The notes beneath the pieces were generated by a model. It was not told the DNA's origin. It saw only the letters and a list, made by a program, of their open reading frames with translations, and searched no databases. Source: Chitinophagales bacterium (GTDB lineage Bacteria > Bacteroidota > Bacteroidia > Chitinophagales > Saprospiraceae). From it: 64,000 nt of DNA. A program made the position numbers and the translations under genes. Below, piece by piece: positions 52,116 to 60,522 of the stretch. The DNA is taken from assembly GCA_013299105.1 (NCBI GenBank), contig JAAFJY010000015.1, positions 107,117 to 171,116 on the forward strand, in the 5' to 3' direction. How positions within the stretch are numbered: the stretch's first letter is position 1; each line of letters begins with the position of its first letter.

Positions 52116-53333
52116 ATGGAAATTGACGTAACAAAACACGTTGTCAACCTGCTCTACCAGCACGACATCGTGTCTCTCCCCGGTTTAGGTTCATTCGTTG
52201 GCGCTTATAAATCTGCCAACCTCGACCAAGTGCAAGGCTCAATCAGCCCCCCGTCCAAACAGATCACATTTGACGAGAACCTGCGCATGGACGACGGCCT
52301 GCTCGTGCAAAGCATCAGCCGCGAGCACGGGGTGACTTACGATGCCGCCCGCAGTGTTGTTGATGACTTTGTGCGCCAAATCCGCGAAGCCATTGATCGC
52401 CGCGAGATTGTGGCTTTTGGTCCTTTGGGGCGCTTGTACCGCGACTTCGAAAGCAGCCTCCAGTTTTTGCCCGATGTGAGCACCAATTACCATTCGGATT
52501 CCTTTGGTTTGCCCGATACCAAGGCCGTGCCAACAACCGCCTCCGCTGATCACCGCCCTGATCCAGAGCCAGCTTATGTGCCCAGCACCGAGCCTGCGGC
52601 CCCATATACTCCTCCATACACCCCACCTTACACTCCTCCAACGCCCCCGCCAAGGGTAGAGGAAACACCTGTTTATCCGCAAACTACCCAGCGTCATGGT
52701 CCTGAAGAGAAGCCAATTGGCTCCAGCTCTTTTATGAACATATTCAACAAGTGGTTGAGTGACAACCTGACTTTGGTGGCCGCAGTGACGGCCATTGTGT
52801 TGGCCATTACCTTGTTCACCTTCTTGCGCAACAGTTTCGGAGGGTCCGATGAAAACGTCAACCAGCCACCACCGGTAATGAACGAGGATGCCTACACCGA
52901 AGACGAGCCCCTGGATTTTCCAGCCGAGGACGTCACTAAAGGCAGCGGCACCGTGAGCGGCGACAAACAAGCCACGGTGGAAGAAGGTGGTTTTGAAGAA
53001 GAAAAAACCACCACGCCGCCACCAAGCAATACCACCAAACCAGCAGAAAACAAGCCGAAACCAGCACCCGCGCCTACCGACGTGGATGCACCCACGCCAG
53101 CACCTGCTGGCAAAACCTGCATCATCGTAATCGGCTCTTTTGGCAACCAGGCCAACGTGACCAAGCTGCTGAAGGAAATTTCGGAAGCGGGCTATGCCAC
53201 TTACAGCGCACCCAATGGCGCTTTGACCAGAGTAGGCATCCAGTTCCCTTATTCCACCCCTGCGGAAGTAGATGCGAAATTGCGCGAGGTGCGGAGCAAG
53301 TTTGACAAGGGGGCGATTGTGTTTAAGCGGTAG
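52116..53333 (+). CDS. HU-like/SPOR-domain membrane protein
   Basis: The 405-residue protein has three parts. Residues 1 to about 130 form an HU/IHF-like double domain (HDIVSLPGLGSFVG and FGPLGRLYRDFES). A Pro-rich linker contains threefold PYTPP repeats. A single membrane helix (about 218-238, LTLVAAVTAIVLAITLFTFL) is followed by an acidic/Pro linker and a C-terminal SPOR domain (CIIVIGSFGNQANVTKLL and VGIQFPYST). SPOR domains bind denuded peptidoglycan at division sites, so it may link a cytoplasmic HU-like module to the cell wall. Confidence 0.87.
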   Translation: MEIDVTKHVVNLLYQHDIVSLPGLGSFVGAYKSANLDQVQGSISPPSKQITFDENLRMDDGLLVQSISREHGVTYDAARSVVDDFVRQIREAIDRREIVAFGPLGRLYRDFESSLQFLPDVSTNYHSDSFGLPDTKAVPTTASADHRPDPEPAYVPSTEPAAPYTPPYTPPYTPPTPPPRVEETPVYPQTTQRHGPEEKPIGSSSFMNIFNKWLSDNLTLVAAVTAIVLAITLFTFLRNSFGGSDENVNQPPPVMNEDAYTEDEPLDFPAEDVTKGSGTVSGDKQATVEEGGFEEEKTTTPPPSNTTKPAENKPKPAPAPTDVDAPTPAPAGKTCIIVIGSFGNQANVTKLLKEISEAGYATYSAPNGALTRVGIQFPYSTPAEVDAKLREVRSKFDKGAIVFKR

Positions 53334-53400
53334 TTGGGAAAAGTTGAAAAGTTGACATGTTGAAGGGTTGAAGAGAGACGACTCTGATTGACGGATGGGT

Positions 53401-53508
53401 ATTTTAGCCTCTCCAAACCAGTTGAAATCAAAATAAAAAGCCTGGCTATGCGAGTTTTGCATAGCCAGGCTTTTTTCTTGGGTAAAATTCTATAAATAAA
53501 ACATCGTC
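53401..53508. repeat. Duplicated terminator segment, copy 1
   Basis: The about 105-bp segment recurs at 53828-53932: ATTTTAG.CTC, CAAACCAGTTGAAATCAAA, the hairpin AAAGCCTGGCTATGC/GCATAGCCAGGCTTTTTT (53437-53476), TTGGGTAAA.TTCTA and AAATAAAACATC. Confidence 0.75.
53437..53476. terminator. Bidirectional terminator hairpin after the HU-SPOR gene
   Basis: GCCTGGCTATGC pairs perfectly with GCATAGCCAGGC, flanked by A-tract left and TTTTTT right, so it works in both directions between convergent genes. Confidence 0.8.
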
Positions 53509-53675
53509 GCTCATACATGTCTCCAGACTTGTACGTTCATCTCTGCGTCTCTGACGCATACTGAGACGAGATTTATTTCTTTTAATTATTTGATAATCAG
53601 TTTTTTTATTCATTAAAATATTCACGTCAAAGACGTGTACATAATAGTGCAAGTCTGGAGACTTGTACTAGCGCA
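53509..53675. repeat. Inverted-repeat element between the two terminator copies
   Basis: CATGTCTCCAGACTTGTAC near 53515 and GCAAGTCTGGAGACTTGTAC near 53651 are inverted copies about 120 bp apart. Inside are small hairpins such as GCGTCTCTGACGC and ACGTCAAAGACGT. There is no gene; it looks like a small structured or MITE-like element. Confidence 0.5.
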
Positions 53676-53827
53676 CCTCTCTCTTTTCAACTTGTCACTA
53701 CCGCTTTGAGACCTCAAGACTCGCTCTTTGTGCTAAAAAACTGTTTCTTTTGCGGTCCAAATTTTTACCCTATCTTCACAATCTGTTATTTGTCAATAAA
53801 ATATGGTCCAAAGTGGGAATTGCTGGT

Positions 53828-53932
53828 ATTTTAGTCTCTTCAAACCAGTTGAAATCAAAAAAGCTTGGCTAAGCAAAGCTCGCATAGCCAGGCTTTTTTC
53901 TTGGGTAAACTTCTACAAATAAAACATCCCAG
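53828..53932. repeat. Duplicated terminator segment, copy 2
   Basis: Copy of 53401-53508. Its hairpin (AAGCTTGGCTAAGC/GCATAGCCAGGCTT) has several mismatches, followed by TTTTTT. It overlaps the 3' end of the trmN6 gene (stop at 53913). Confidence 0.7.
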
Positions 53933-54650
53933 TCAATTCCCGAAACTCCTCCGTCCATTCGTTGTGCCCTTCTCCTTGTACAGCCAATTCTGTTTTTACC
54001 AAAGGCTTGCTGGTTTTTTCAAATTGCAAAAGCAAGCGCTCAACGGGTTTATTGGGCTTGGTCCGGATTTCGCATTGGGCGGTACAATTGAGTTGCATGT
54101 TTTTGGCCAGTTCGATCAGGCGCAAGCCCTCCATGTAGGGCAAAACCACCGCAAATTTCCCATCAGGCCTGAGCAAACTGCGCACCGCAGCGAGCATTTC
54201 GTTATGGGGCAACTTGATGGTATGCCTCACGCTGTTTTGGTCTTGGCTGTACGACAAAGTACCACCGCTGAAAAAAGGCGGATTGCTCACGATGAGGTCG
54301 TACTGCTGCGAGTTTTCACGCGCAAAATCTTGGATGGACTGGGTGAAAACCTGCAGTCGCTCGGCCCAAGGACTGGCGGCCATGTTTTCGGCGGCTTGTA
54401 AGGCGGCTTCGGCGTCGATTTCCACCGCGTCGATTTGCAAATCGGCACTGCGCTGGGCCAGCATAATGGCAATAAGACCGGTGCCTGCGCCGATGTCCAG
54501 GGCAGTTTTAGCGGTTTCCACATTGGCCCAAGCACCTAAAAGGATGCCATCGGTGCCAATTTTCATGGCACAACGGTCTTGGTTTAAGCTGAATTGCTTG
54601 AAGCGAAAGGTTTGCTCAGACTTTGAATGGCGTTTGTCAGTGGTTTCCAT
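53913..54650 (-). CDS. trmN6: tRNA1(Val) (adenine-37-N6)-methyltransferase-like (TrmN6/YfiC)
   Basis: The 245-residue SAM-dependent methyltransferase has LDIGAGTGLIAIMLAQR (SAM loop), AVEIDAEAA, and the N6-adenine catalytic VSNPPFFSGG (Asn123-Pro-Pro-Phe). It matches YfiC/TrmN6 in length and in the opening FRFKQFSLNQDRCAMKIGTDGILLGAW. Its specific tRNA is inferred from family. The start at 54650 follows the family; the 40-codon gene 54748-54870 lies upstream in the same transcript. Confidence 0.87.
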   Translation of the reverse strand: METTDKRHSKSEQTFRFKQFSLNQDRCAMKIGTDGILLGAWANVETAKTALDIGAGTGLIAIMLAQRSADLQIDAVEIDAEAALQAAENMAASPWAERLQVFTQSIQDFARENSQQYDLIVSNPPFFSGGTLSYSQDQNSVRHTIKLPHNEMLAAVRSLLRPDGKFAVVLPYMEGLRLIELAKNMQLNCTAQCEIRTKPNKPVERLLLQFEKTSKPLVKTELAVQGEGHNEWTEEFRELTGMFYL

Positions 54651-54747
54651 TGTTAATGCGTTGTTGTACTCCCGAAATGGGACGCAATTTCGAAAGTTCA
54701 ACGCTTTTTACAGCAAAAAGGATGAGTATTTGGGCATTAAATTTGCC

Positions 54748-54870
54748 TCAAGCCAGCACATTCCCGTTCCAGCAAGCGTATAAAACGCAGCCCAGGAAGG
54801 CCAAAAATGCCAGCCACAGCTCAAAAGAAGGAACGGTGTTTTTTACTCGGTTTTTGTTGGTTTTCTCCAT
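54748..54870 (-). CDS. 40-residue single-span membrane protein (small ORF)
   Basis: The frame from the ATG at 54870 to the TGA at 54748 encodes MEKTNKNRVK at the start, then one hydrophobic helix (SFELWLAFLAFLGCVLYACW) and a short tail. It has a basic N-terminus and one helix, typical of small membrane proteins. An exact -7 box lies 35 nt upstream (54905-54912), and the only other gene downstream is trmN6, 97 nt away. No family recognised; expression is not proven. Confidence 0.5.
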   Translation of the reverse strand: MEKTNKNRVKNTVPSFELWLAFLAFLGCVLYACWNGNVLA

Positions 54871-54904
54871 TTTAGTTCGGTTTTTGGGAAAGAAAAATGA
54901 GCCA

Positions 54905-54912
54905 CAAATATA
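54905..54912 (-). promoter_or_regulatory. Candidate -7 box before the small membrane protein/trmN6
   Basis: On the minus strand the box reads TATATTTG, an exact TAnnTTTG match. A TTG 14 nt upstream is closer than the usual 19-21. Confidence 0.5.
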
Positions 54913-54940
54913 ATGTATAATCTGCAACTTCGTTGCCTGC

Positions 54941-55025
54941 TTGCCTCGCTTCGCGGTGCGTATTTAGGAACACGGATGAGACGGATTCAATAGATCTTCA
55001 CTGATTTCCATCAGGACGTTGACAC
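54941..55025. repeat. Dispersed repeat family A, copy 3
   Basis: GCCTCGCTTCGCGGTGCG, TAGGAACACGGATGAGACGG, AGATCTTCACTGATTTCCAT and AGGACGTTGACACACG follow the family-A order. Confidence 0.7.
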
Positions 55026-55089
55026 ACGTGGTCGTTCAGCGAGCCCTAAATCCCATAACCCGACAAAATCCTCTAATCGTGCCCTCCCT

Positions 55090-55848
55090 TCATCCTTCCA
55101 CCCATTTCTTAAAATCACCCACCCGATCCCGGCTCACAATCACCTCGCTTTCGCAAATGGGGTGGAGTTCTAATTTCAGGCGATTGTTGAAATAGGGATG
55201 CATACGCTTCACCGCCTCAATGTGAACGAGGATCTGGCGATTGACCCTAAAAAAGTACTTTGGATCGAGCTGTTGTTCTAGTTGTTCGAGGGTGTAATCG
55301 AGGAGATGCCTTTTGCCGTCGTTCATCCGGGCGAAGAGCATGCTGTCTTCGACATAACACCAACGCAGATCGCTGGCCTGAATATAACTCAATGCATTTC
55401 CGGACTTGACGATGAAACGTTCTTTGAAGCTCGGAGATTGTAACGTTTGCAGCAATTGTGCCATTAAATCCTTGTCAGGAGCCTTTACGGGATGACTTAG
55501 TTGTTCAAACTTGAGCAAAGCGGCCTCCAAATCCTCCAAAACGATGGGCTTGAGCAAGTAGTCGATGCTGTTGACTTTGAAAGCCCGCAGAGCGTACTGG
55601 TCAAAAGCGGTGGTAAAAATGACCATGCCGCCGACCCGGGTTTGCGAAAAAATATCAAAACTCAAGCCATCGGCCAAGTGGATGTCCATCAGTACCAAAT
55701 CCGGTGCTGGATGTTGATCAAACCAGGAGGTGGCTCCCGAAATAGAGTCCAAAACTTCTAAAATTTCAGCCCCTGGGCGCAGTTTTTTCAATTGCTGCTC
55801 CAAGCGCCGAGCGGCTGGAATTTCGTCTTCGATGATGAGTGTACGCAT
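55090..55848 (-). CDS. LytTR-type two-component response regulator
   Basis: The 252-residue regulator has a receiver domain (IIEDE near 5-9, phospho-acceptor Asp55 in LVLMDIHLAD, Lys100 in YLLKP). Its C-terminal LytTR DNA-binding domain covers about 140-250 (FIVKSGNALSYIQASDL, FFRVNRQILVHIEAVKRMHPYF). The start at 55848 was chosen because the receiver begins there. The usual LytS-type histidine kinase is not next to it, so it is an orphan in this window. Confidence 0.9.
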   Translation of the reverse strand: MRTLIIEDEIPAARRLEQQLKKLRPGAEILEVLDSISGATSWFDQHPAPDLVLMDIHLADGLSFDIFSQTRVGGMVIFTTAFDQYALRAFKVNSIDYLLKPIVLEDLEAALLKFEQLSHPVKAPDKDLMAQLLQTLQSPSFKERFIVKSGNALSYIQASDLRWCYVEDSMLFARMNDGKRHLLDYTLEQLEQQLDPKYFFRVNRQILVHIEAVKRMHPYFNNRLKLELHPICESEVIVSRDRVGDFKKWVEG

Positions 55849-55997
55849 GTTTTTTGCTGCTTGGGTGGGTAAAGGTAGGGAATTGGGGGAAAAGCAGAAA
55901 CCAAGAATGAATCCTGAACCCTTCTTCCAAGGTAAATATTCTCTAAAAGCCCAAACTTTTCCCAAAGCTCGGTCATCATGCAAAAAAACAAAACACC

Positions 55998-57089
55998 ATG
56001 AGACTGTTCTTTACCACCATTGCTCTTTTATACAGCACCTATCTGATCCAAGCCCAAAACCAGGGGTTCACGCTGCATTGCAAATTGACTGGTTTTGCGG
56101 AGGGTACCACATTCTACCTTGATGACCTAAGCTCAGGCATGGGGCAATTGATGGATTCGGTGGTGATCAAGAACGAACAATTAAACTTCAAAGGCCATTT
56201 GCCAGAGGGCATCCGCAAAGTGTGGCTGCGTACCAAAGACTTCAGCGATTACAAAAGTTTTTGGCTGGAAAACAACAACATTTTATTTGTGGCCGCAAAA
56301 GGCAAGTTTCGCCAGGCTGAAATTCAAGGCTCCGAAACGCATAAAATTGAAGAAGCGTTTTTTAGTCAACTGGCTGTTTTTGATCAAAAAGTCGATAGCT
56401 TGGAATCTTTGCGTCGAAAAGACACCTCGAAATACAATAGAAACTTGCTCAAACAACAAATCATTAGTTGGAACGAAGCCAAGAAGGAAAAGCAGGTCAT
56501 TTTTGTGCAAAACAACCCCCAAACCATCGTCAGCTCCAGTATATTGAATATTTGGTGTACTACCTGGGGACGTGATTTGACCAAAAAACTCTACGATAAA
56601 CTAAGTCCTCAAATTCAAAACACAATTTACGGCAAGCACGTAAAAGCTTACATTGAGTTGAACAAAGACATCAAAATTGGCGACCCTTTTGTTGATTTTT
56701 CCCAAGAAGATCTGAATGGCCAGCGGGTCAACTTGTCAGATTACCAAGGCAAAATAGTTTTGCTCGATTTTTGGGCCTCCTGGTGTGGACCTTGCAGAAT
56801 GGACAACCCTCGTCTGCTAAAAATGTACCAGGACTACCACGATAAAGGTTTTGAGATTTTGGGTGTAGCCTTGGATACCCGGAAAGAGCACCTGGAAAAG
56901 GCCGTCCGCCAAGACCAATTACCTTGGACCAACGTGAGTGATTACCTGGGCGATAAAAATCGTGCGGCCCTGATCTACGGCATCACTGGTATTCCCGACA
57001 ATTTTTTGATCGACCAAAACGGGAAAATCATCGCCAAGAGCATCCGTGGAGATATACTTGCTGCAAAATTGAAAGAACTTTTCCCTTGA
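55998..57089 (+). CDS. TlpA/ResA-like thiol-disulfide oxidoreductase with DUF4369 domain
   Basis: The 363-residue exported protein has a signal peptide (LFFTTIALLYSTYLIQAQ). An N-terminal DUF4369-like domain (about 22-115) is followed by a helical linker and a thioredoxin fold with FWASWCGPCRM (Cys263, Cys266) and the cis-Pro GITGIPDNF. This is the standard Bacteroidota periplasmic TlpA architecture for disulfide reduction. The partner is unknown. It is divergent from the LytTR gene. Confidence 0.9.
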   Translation: MRLFFTTIALLYSTYLIQAQNQGFTLHCKLTGFAEGTTFYLDDLSSGMGQLMDSVVIKNEQLNFKGHLPEGIRKVWLRTKDFSDYKSFWLENNNILFVAAKGKFRQAEIQGSETHKIEEAFFSQLAVFDQKVDSLESLRRKDTSKYNRNLLKQQIISWNEAKKEKQVIFVQNNPQTIVSSSILNIWCTTWGRDLTKKLYDKLSPQIQNTIYGKHVKAYIELNKDIKIGDPFVDFSQEDLNGQRVNLSDYQGKIVLLDFWASWCGPCRMDNPRLLKMYQDYHDKGFEILGVALDTRKEHLEKAVRQDQLPWTNVSDYLGDKNRAALIYGITGIPDNFLIDQNGKIIAKSIRGDILAAKLKELFP

Positions 57090-57159
57090 GAAGCCTACCC
57101 TAAGTGAGAAGCCACGAATAAACCTTACCAAATCGCAACTGCGTACTTTATTAATCATG

Positions 57160-57360
57160 TCCTCGCTGCGCGAGGCCATATTTGGAACACGGATAAAATT
57201 AGGTTTGGGTGTGTTTGTTTGGGTGTGAGTGTGAGAAAACCCCGTTTTCAAGCGATCGAGACAAAAGTAAAAGCTCGAAGCTCCCACACCCGAACTCACA
57301 CTTACACACTCCACACCCATTCTTGCGGATTTCCATCATGACGTTGACCATGATGTTGAC
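57160..57360. repeat. Dispersed repeat family A, copy 4, split by an inverted-repeat insert
   Basis: The left half (CCTCGCTGCGCGAGG, TTTGGAACACGGAT, 57160-57199) and right half (GCGGATTTCCATCATGACGT, 57324-57360) of a family-A repeat are separated by about 124 bp. The insert has TGGGTGTGAGTGTGAG on the left and CTCACACTTACACACTCCAC on the right. Confidence 0.65.
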
Positions 57361-57410
57361 AACTAGCAATTAAAAAATTGGCAAGGTTTATTTTTGAACC
57401 GTTACTAAAA

Positions 57411-57446
57411 AATGAAAAGCCCGCTGAACAAATCATTCCAGCGGGC
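57411..57446 (-). terminator. Terminator of the BlaI-BlaR1 gene group
   Basis: GCCCGCTG (57419-57426) pairs with CAGCGGGC (57439-57446). On the minus strand it is followed by TTTTCATTTTTT, 38 nt after the stop at 57484. Confidence 0.75.
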
Positions 57447-57483
57447 CTCAACAAATTTTTGGTAACAGTCGGATTACCCAAAA

Positions 57484-58263
57484 TTATTCCTTTCCATTCT
57501 TGGTAGTGATCAGAATCACGCCTTCCTCAGCGTCTTTACCATATTGTTTGAGGGCTTTATCGCCCTTGATGATCTCGATTTTTTTGATGTCATTTGGGTT
57601 CAGGCCCGAAATCGGTGCACCAGATTCCCCGTAGTTCATACGGCCTTTGTTGACTCCATCAATGAAGACCAGGGGTTTGCTGGTCATGGGCTTGTTGCCG
57701 CTGCCAATGTTCAAGTTTTGACCCGAAGCATTGATTTGGATGGTTTCAGTTTGGTTTTTCACCGTTTCTGGGGCGCTCAAATTCACGGTTACAGTATTGG
57801 AACTCCTTTGAACATCGTTTCTTTGTTTTCCCTTTGATTGAATTTTAACCACCCCATTTTTTCCAGCCTCGCCGTATGCTTTGATGGCTCCTTCGCCTTT
57901 TAAAACGTCGATGGACTCAATGGTTGTCGGGTCAATTTTGCCCATTTGGTCATGGGAAATTTGAACACCATCCAAAATGTACAAGGGCTGCTCCTTGTCA
58001 CTGAGCTTGGGTGTAATGGACAATACCTTTTCAGGACCGCCAATGTTTATGGTGGTGGTTTCTTCTGTTGGAGATGTTGAATTAACAGTTACAGTGATTG
58101 TTTTAGGAATAGTGTCAAGCAATGCAAAACCATTAAATGGTTCACTCACTGAAGAAGCTTGAAGGGCTTGTGCGGATAAAAACAAGCCGATAAAAGTTGC
58201 CAATGGCAGAGCCAGGCTGCGCAAGCCTTGATTGAGCAGCGCAGAAAAAGATTGAAAAAGCAT
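57484..58263 (-). CDS. Truncated BlaR1 paralogue with two TonB-plug motifs
   Basis: The 259-residue protein has one N-terminal helix (LALPLATFIGLFLSAQALQ). It then has two plug-like repeats, PLYILDGVQIS..IDVLKGEGAIKAYGEAGKNGV and PLVFIDGVNKGRMNYGESGA..IIKGDKALKQYG. Both repeats and the helix region match the C-terminal half of the BlaR1 gene upstream (58375-60030), but the M56 peptidase part is absent. It looks like a partial tandem duplication that was kept; the frame is intact and a terminator follows. The role is unknown. Confidence 0.75.
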   Translation of the reverse strand: MLFQSFSALLNQGLRSLALPLATFIGLFLSAQALQASSVSEPFNGFALLDTIPKTITVTVNSTSPTEETTTINIGGPEKVLSITPKLSDKEQPLYILDGVQISHDQMGKIDPTTIESIDVLKGEGAIKAYGEAGKNGVVKIQSKGKQRNDVQRSSNTVTVNLSAPETVKNQTETIQINASGQNLNIGSGNKPMTSKPLVFIDGVNKGRMNYGESGAPISGLNPNDIKKIEIIKGDKALKQYGKDAEEGVILITTKNGKE

Positions 58264-58374
58264 GTATTGATGTTTTTGCGGTGGTGAATGATCCTTGGGG
58301 GGCTCAATTCCTGCTTCTCGTACAAATGAATCGATTGCACAACGAATGAATTTGGCCCTTCAAGGGTTGTATGG

Positions 58375-60030
58375 TTATTCTTTTTTGAACTTAGTTGTGA
58401 TGATGATGACCCCTTCTTCGCCGTCCTTGCCGTATTGTTTGATGGCTTTTTCTCCTTTGACGACCGAAATTGACTTGATGTTGATGGGGTCTAGCGCTGA
58501 AATTGGGGAACCAGATTGTCCGAAGTTCATGCGACCCCGGTTTACACCATCAATGATTACCAGTGGTTTACTGGTACTTGGTTCTTTGGGGGTACTGTTG
58601 AAAGAAACCCGGTCTGGATTTACCGAAATACTGATGGTCTCCGCATTGGGTGGCGCAATGGAATTATTGCTTTCTACGGCTAAGTTCAGATCTAGTGACT
58701 TGATCTTATCCATTTTCTCAGTAGTCGGCTTGACTTTGGTTTTTACACTCAATACTCCATTCTTTGCCAAATCACCAAATTCCTTGATGGCATTATCGCC
58801 CTTTAGAACATTGATTGATTCAATGATTTCAGGATCGAGGTTCTTTAATTTTTCGTAAGGTGTTGGCACCCCATCAAGAATCAGTAAGGGATTTTCAGTG
58901 GCACTTCGACCGGGTTTAATCAAGTCGATTGCATTTCCTCCCTCATCGATCCGGAGTTCATTTACCGTTATTTTGACTTTGGTTTTCTCCGGCACACTGT
59001 CCAACATAGTGGCAACCTCAGGAAGTACAATTTTGCTTAATGAAGTGCTTGAAGAGATGGGATTTTCCAAAACTTTGGTCTGCTCAATCTTATTCGTCAA
59101 CTCCTTCAAAGTCAATTTCCCCTCACTCAAGGGCAGAGCTTGCAAGAATTGCACCGAGAAAAACAAACCCATAACAGTTACCAAAGGCAAGCAAATGGCA
59201 TATTTGAGCGCCTGGAATTGCTTGGAATGGGGTTGTGCCAGGCGACGCAGGCGATTATTGATTTGCGCAGCAAAAGGGTGATAAAGCATGGCTTGGTCTT
59301 TTTTCAAGCTTGAGTGCGTAACCATGAGCCGGGCGTATTGATACAGCCCTTGTTCTTGCCCTTGAATGACGCCTTGGTCGGCCAGGTATTCGTGGGTTTC
59401 GCGCAAGCGCTTGCGCATCCGGTGTACGAGTGGGTGAAACCAAAACAGCGCACACAAAATCTCCATGAATAAAAGGTCCAAACTATGCCCCTGGCGCACA
59501 TGTACCAGCTCGTGGGCAAGGACCATCGGTGGAACGTTTTCTTTTTTAGGAACCAAAATGTAGTTGAAAAAAGAAGCCACTTCTTGTGCTTGAGGGTTTT
59601 CAACCCAAACCCAGTCTTGCCCGGATTTTTCGACCACTCCTTGTTTTAGGAGTCGATAAACCTGAAAATACTGCCAGGCGCTGCGCAATAGAAACAAGAC
59701 AAGCCCTCCTAAATAAAGACTCCAAAACACTTGCCCAAAACTGAGCGAAAACATGGCCTCACGCTGCGGAAAAAGCAAGTGCCAAAGCTCTGGCGGAATC
59801 GATTGCCATTCACTGACCTTTTGCCAGGCTGAAGGGCTTTGTTCACTCAATTTCATGGACCATTGCAAGTGGGGGATGAGCAAGGAAAAAGCCGGAGCTA
59901 GGAGCAAATACCAGCGGTTGGCTTGCAAAAAGCTCTCACGGTGCAACCACAGCTCGTACAAAAGCCAAAAAACCAAGAGGCAAAAAGCTGAACTCAGCAG
60001 CGTCAAAAAAGATGGAGTCAGGACTTGCAT
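58375..60030 (-). CDS. BlaR1-like M56 metallopeptidase with TonB-plug C-terminal repeats
   Basis: The 551-residue membrane sensor-protease has N-terminal helices (about 8-29, 98-118 and 185-200) and a zinc motif HELVHVRQGH (His173, Glu174, His177). A further helix near 280-303 is followed by two plug-type repeats (PLLILDGVPT and PLVIIDGVNRGRMNFG). In bla/mec systems the M56 part cleaves the BlaI repressor when the outer domain senses a signal. The penicillin-binding sensor domain is replaced here by plug motifs, as is common in Bacteroidota. It lies 3 nt after blaI. Confidence 0.88.
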   Translation of the reverse strand: MQVLTPSFLTLLSSAFCLLVFWLLYELWLHRESFLQANRWYLLLAPAFSLLIPHLQWSMKLSEQSPSAWQKVSEWQSIPPELWHLLFPQREAMFSLSFGQVFWSLYLGGLVLFLLRSAWQYFQVYRLLKQGVVEKSGQDWVWVENPQAQEVASFFNYILVPKKENVPPMVLAHELVHVRQGHSLDLLFMEILCALFWFHPLVHRMRKRLRETHEYLADQGVIQGQEQGLYQYARLMVTHSSLKKDQAMLYHPFAAQINNRLRRLAQPHSKQFQALKYAICLPLVTVMGLFFSVQFLQALPLSEGKLTLKELTNKIEQTKVLENPISSSTSLSKIVLPEVATMLDSVPEKTKVKITVNELRIDEGGNAIDLIKPGRSATENPLLILDGVPTPYEKLKNLDPEIIESINVLKGDNAIKEFGDLAKNGVLSVKTKVKPTTEKMDKIKSLDLNLAVESNNSIAPPNAETISISVNPDRVSFNSTPKEPSTSKPLVIIDGVNRGRMNFGQSGSPISALDPINIKSISVVKGEKAIKQYGKDGEEGVIIITTKFKKE

Positions 60031-60033
60031 GGC

Positions 60034-60402
60034 TTATTTTTTATCCAATTGCTTGATCAATTCCAATAGTTTCGCTGTTTCCTCAGCGTCAACATTTTGC
60101 TCTTCCTCCACAAAGTAGGAGAGGAGCTCTTTGGGCGATCCTCCAAAGTAGTTATCCATCATGTCACGAAAAGAGAACTTGCGGTAGTCTTCTTTGGCGA
60201 TCAACGGAAAATAACGGTGGGTTTTGCCAAAAGCTTCGTGATCAAGCCAACCTTCGGTTTCGAGTTTGCGTACCAAAGAAGACAAGGTGGTAACTGGTGG
60301 TTTAGGCTCTTCCAAATCGTCGTGGATCTCTTTGACGAAGGCCTTGCCTAGTCGCCAGATGATCTGCATAACCTGTTCCTCTTTTTCGTTTAACTTTTTC
60401 AT
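60034..60402 (-). CDS. BlaI/MecI-family transcriptional repressor
   Basis: The 122-residue winged-helix dimer has LNEKEEQVMQIIWRLGKAFV, PPVTTLSSLVRKLETEGWLDHE (recognition helix and wing) and a C-terminal dimerisation helix. Its partner is the BlaR1-like protease directly downstream. Two identical palindromes at 60416-60430 and 60455-60469 in its own promoter are likely operators, giving autorepression. Confidence 0.92.
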   Translation of the reverse strand: MKKLNEKEEQVMQIIWRLGKAFVKEIHDDLEEPKPPVTTLSSLVRKLETEGWLDHEAFGKTHRYFPLIAKEDYRKFSFRDMMDNYFGGSPKELLSYFVEEEQNVDAEETAKLLELIKQLDKK

Positions 60403-60415
60403 GCCATAAATATAG

Positions 60416-60469
60416 AACGAAATTTTCGTTGAGGCAACGATTCAATGAAATTTTAACGAAATTTTCGTT
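60416..60469. promoter_or_regulatory. Two identical operator palindromes for the BlaI-type repressor
   Basis: AACGAAATTTTCGTT occurs at 60416-60430 and again at 60455-60469: 7-bp arms, one central base, 39 bp start to start. They lie between divergent blaI and the CoA-transferase gene, so both may be controlled. Confidence 0.75.
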
Positions 60470-60522
60470 GAAAAGTCTATTTTCTGTCATTTCCCCGCAT
60501 TTTTAGCCAAAAATCAGTTAAG

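Noticed and set aside
52239..53462. Minus-strand 407-codon open frame over the HU-SPOR gene
   Set aside because: The opposite strand carries recognisable HU, membrane and SPOR parts; the antisense product is low-complexity and Trp/Arg/Phe-rich, as expected for a shadow of Pro-rich codons.
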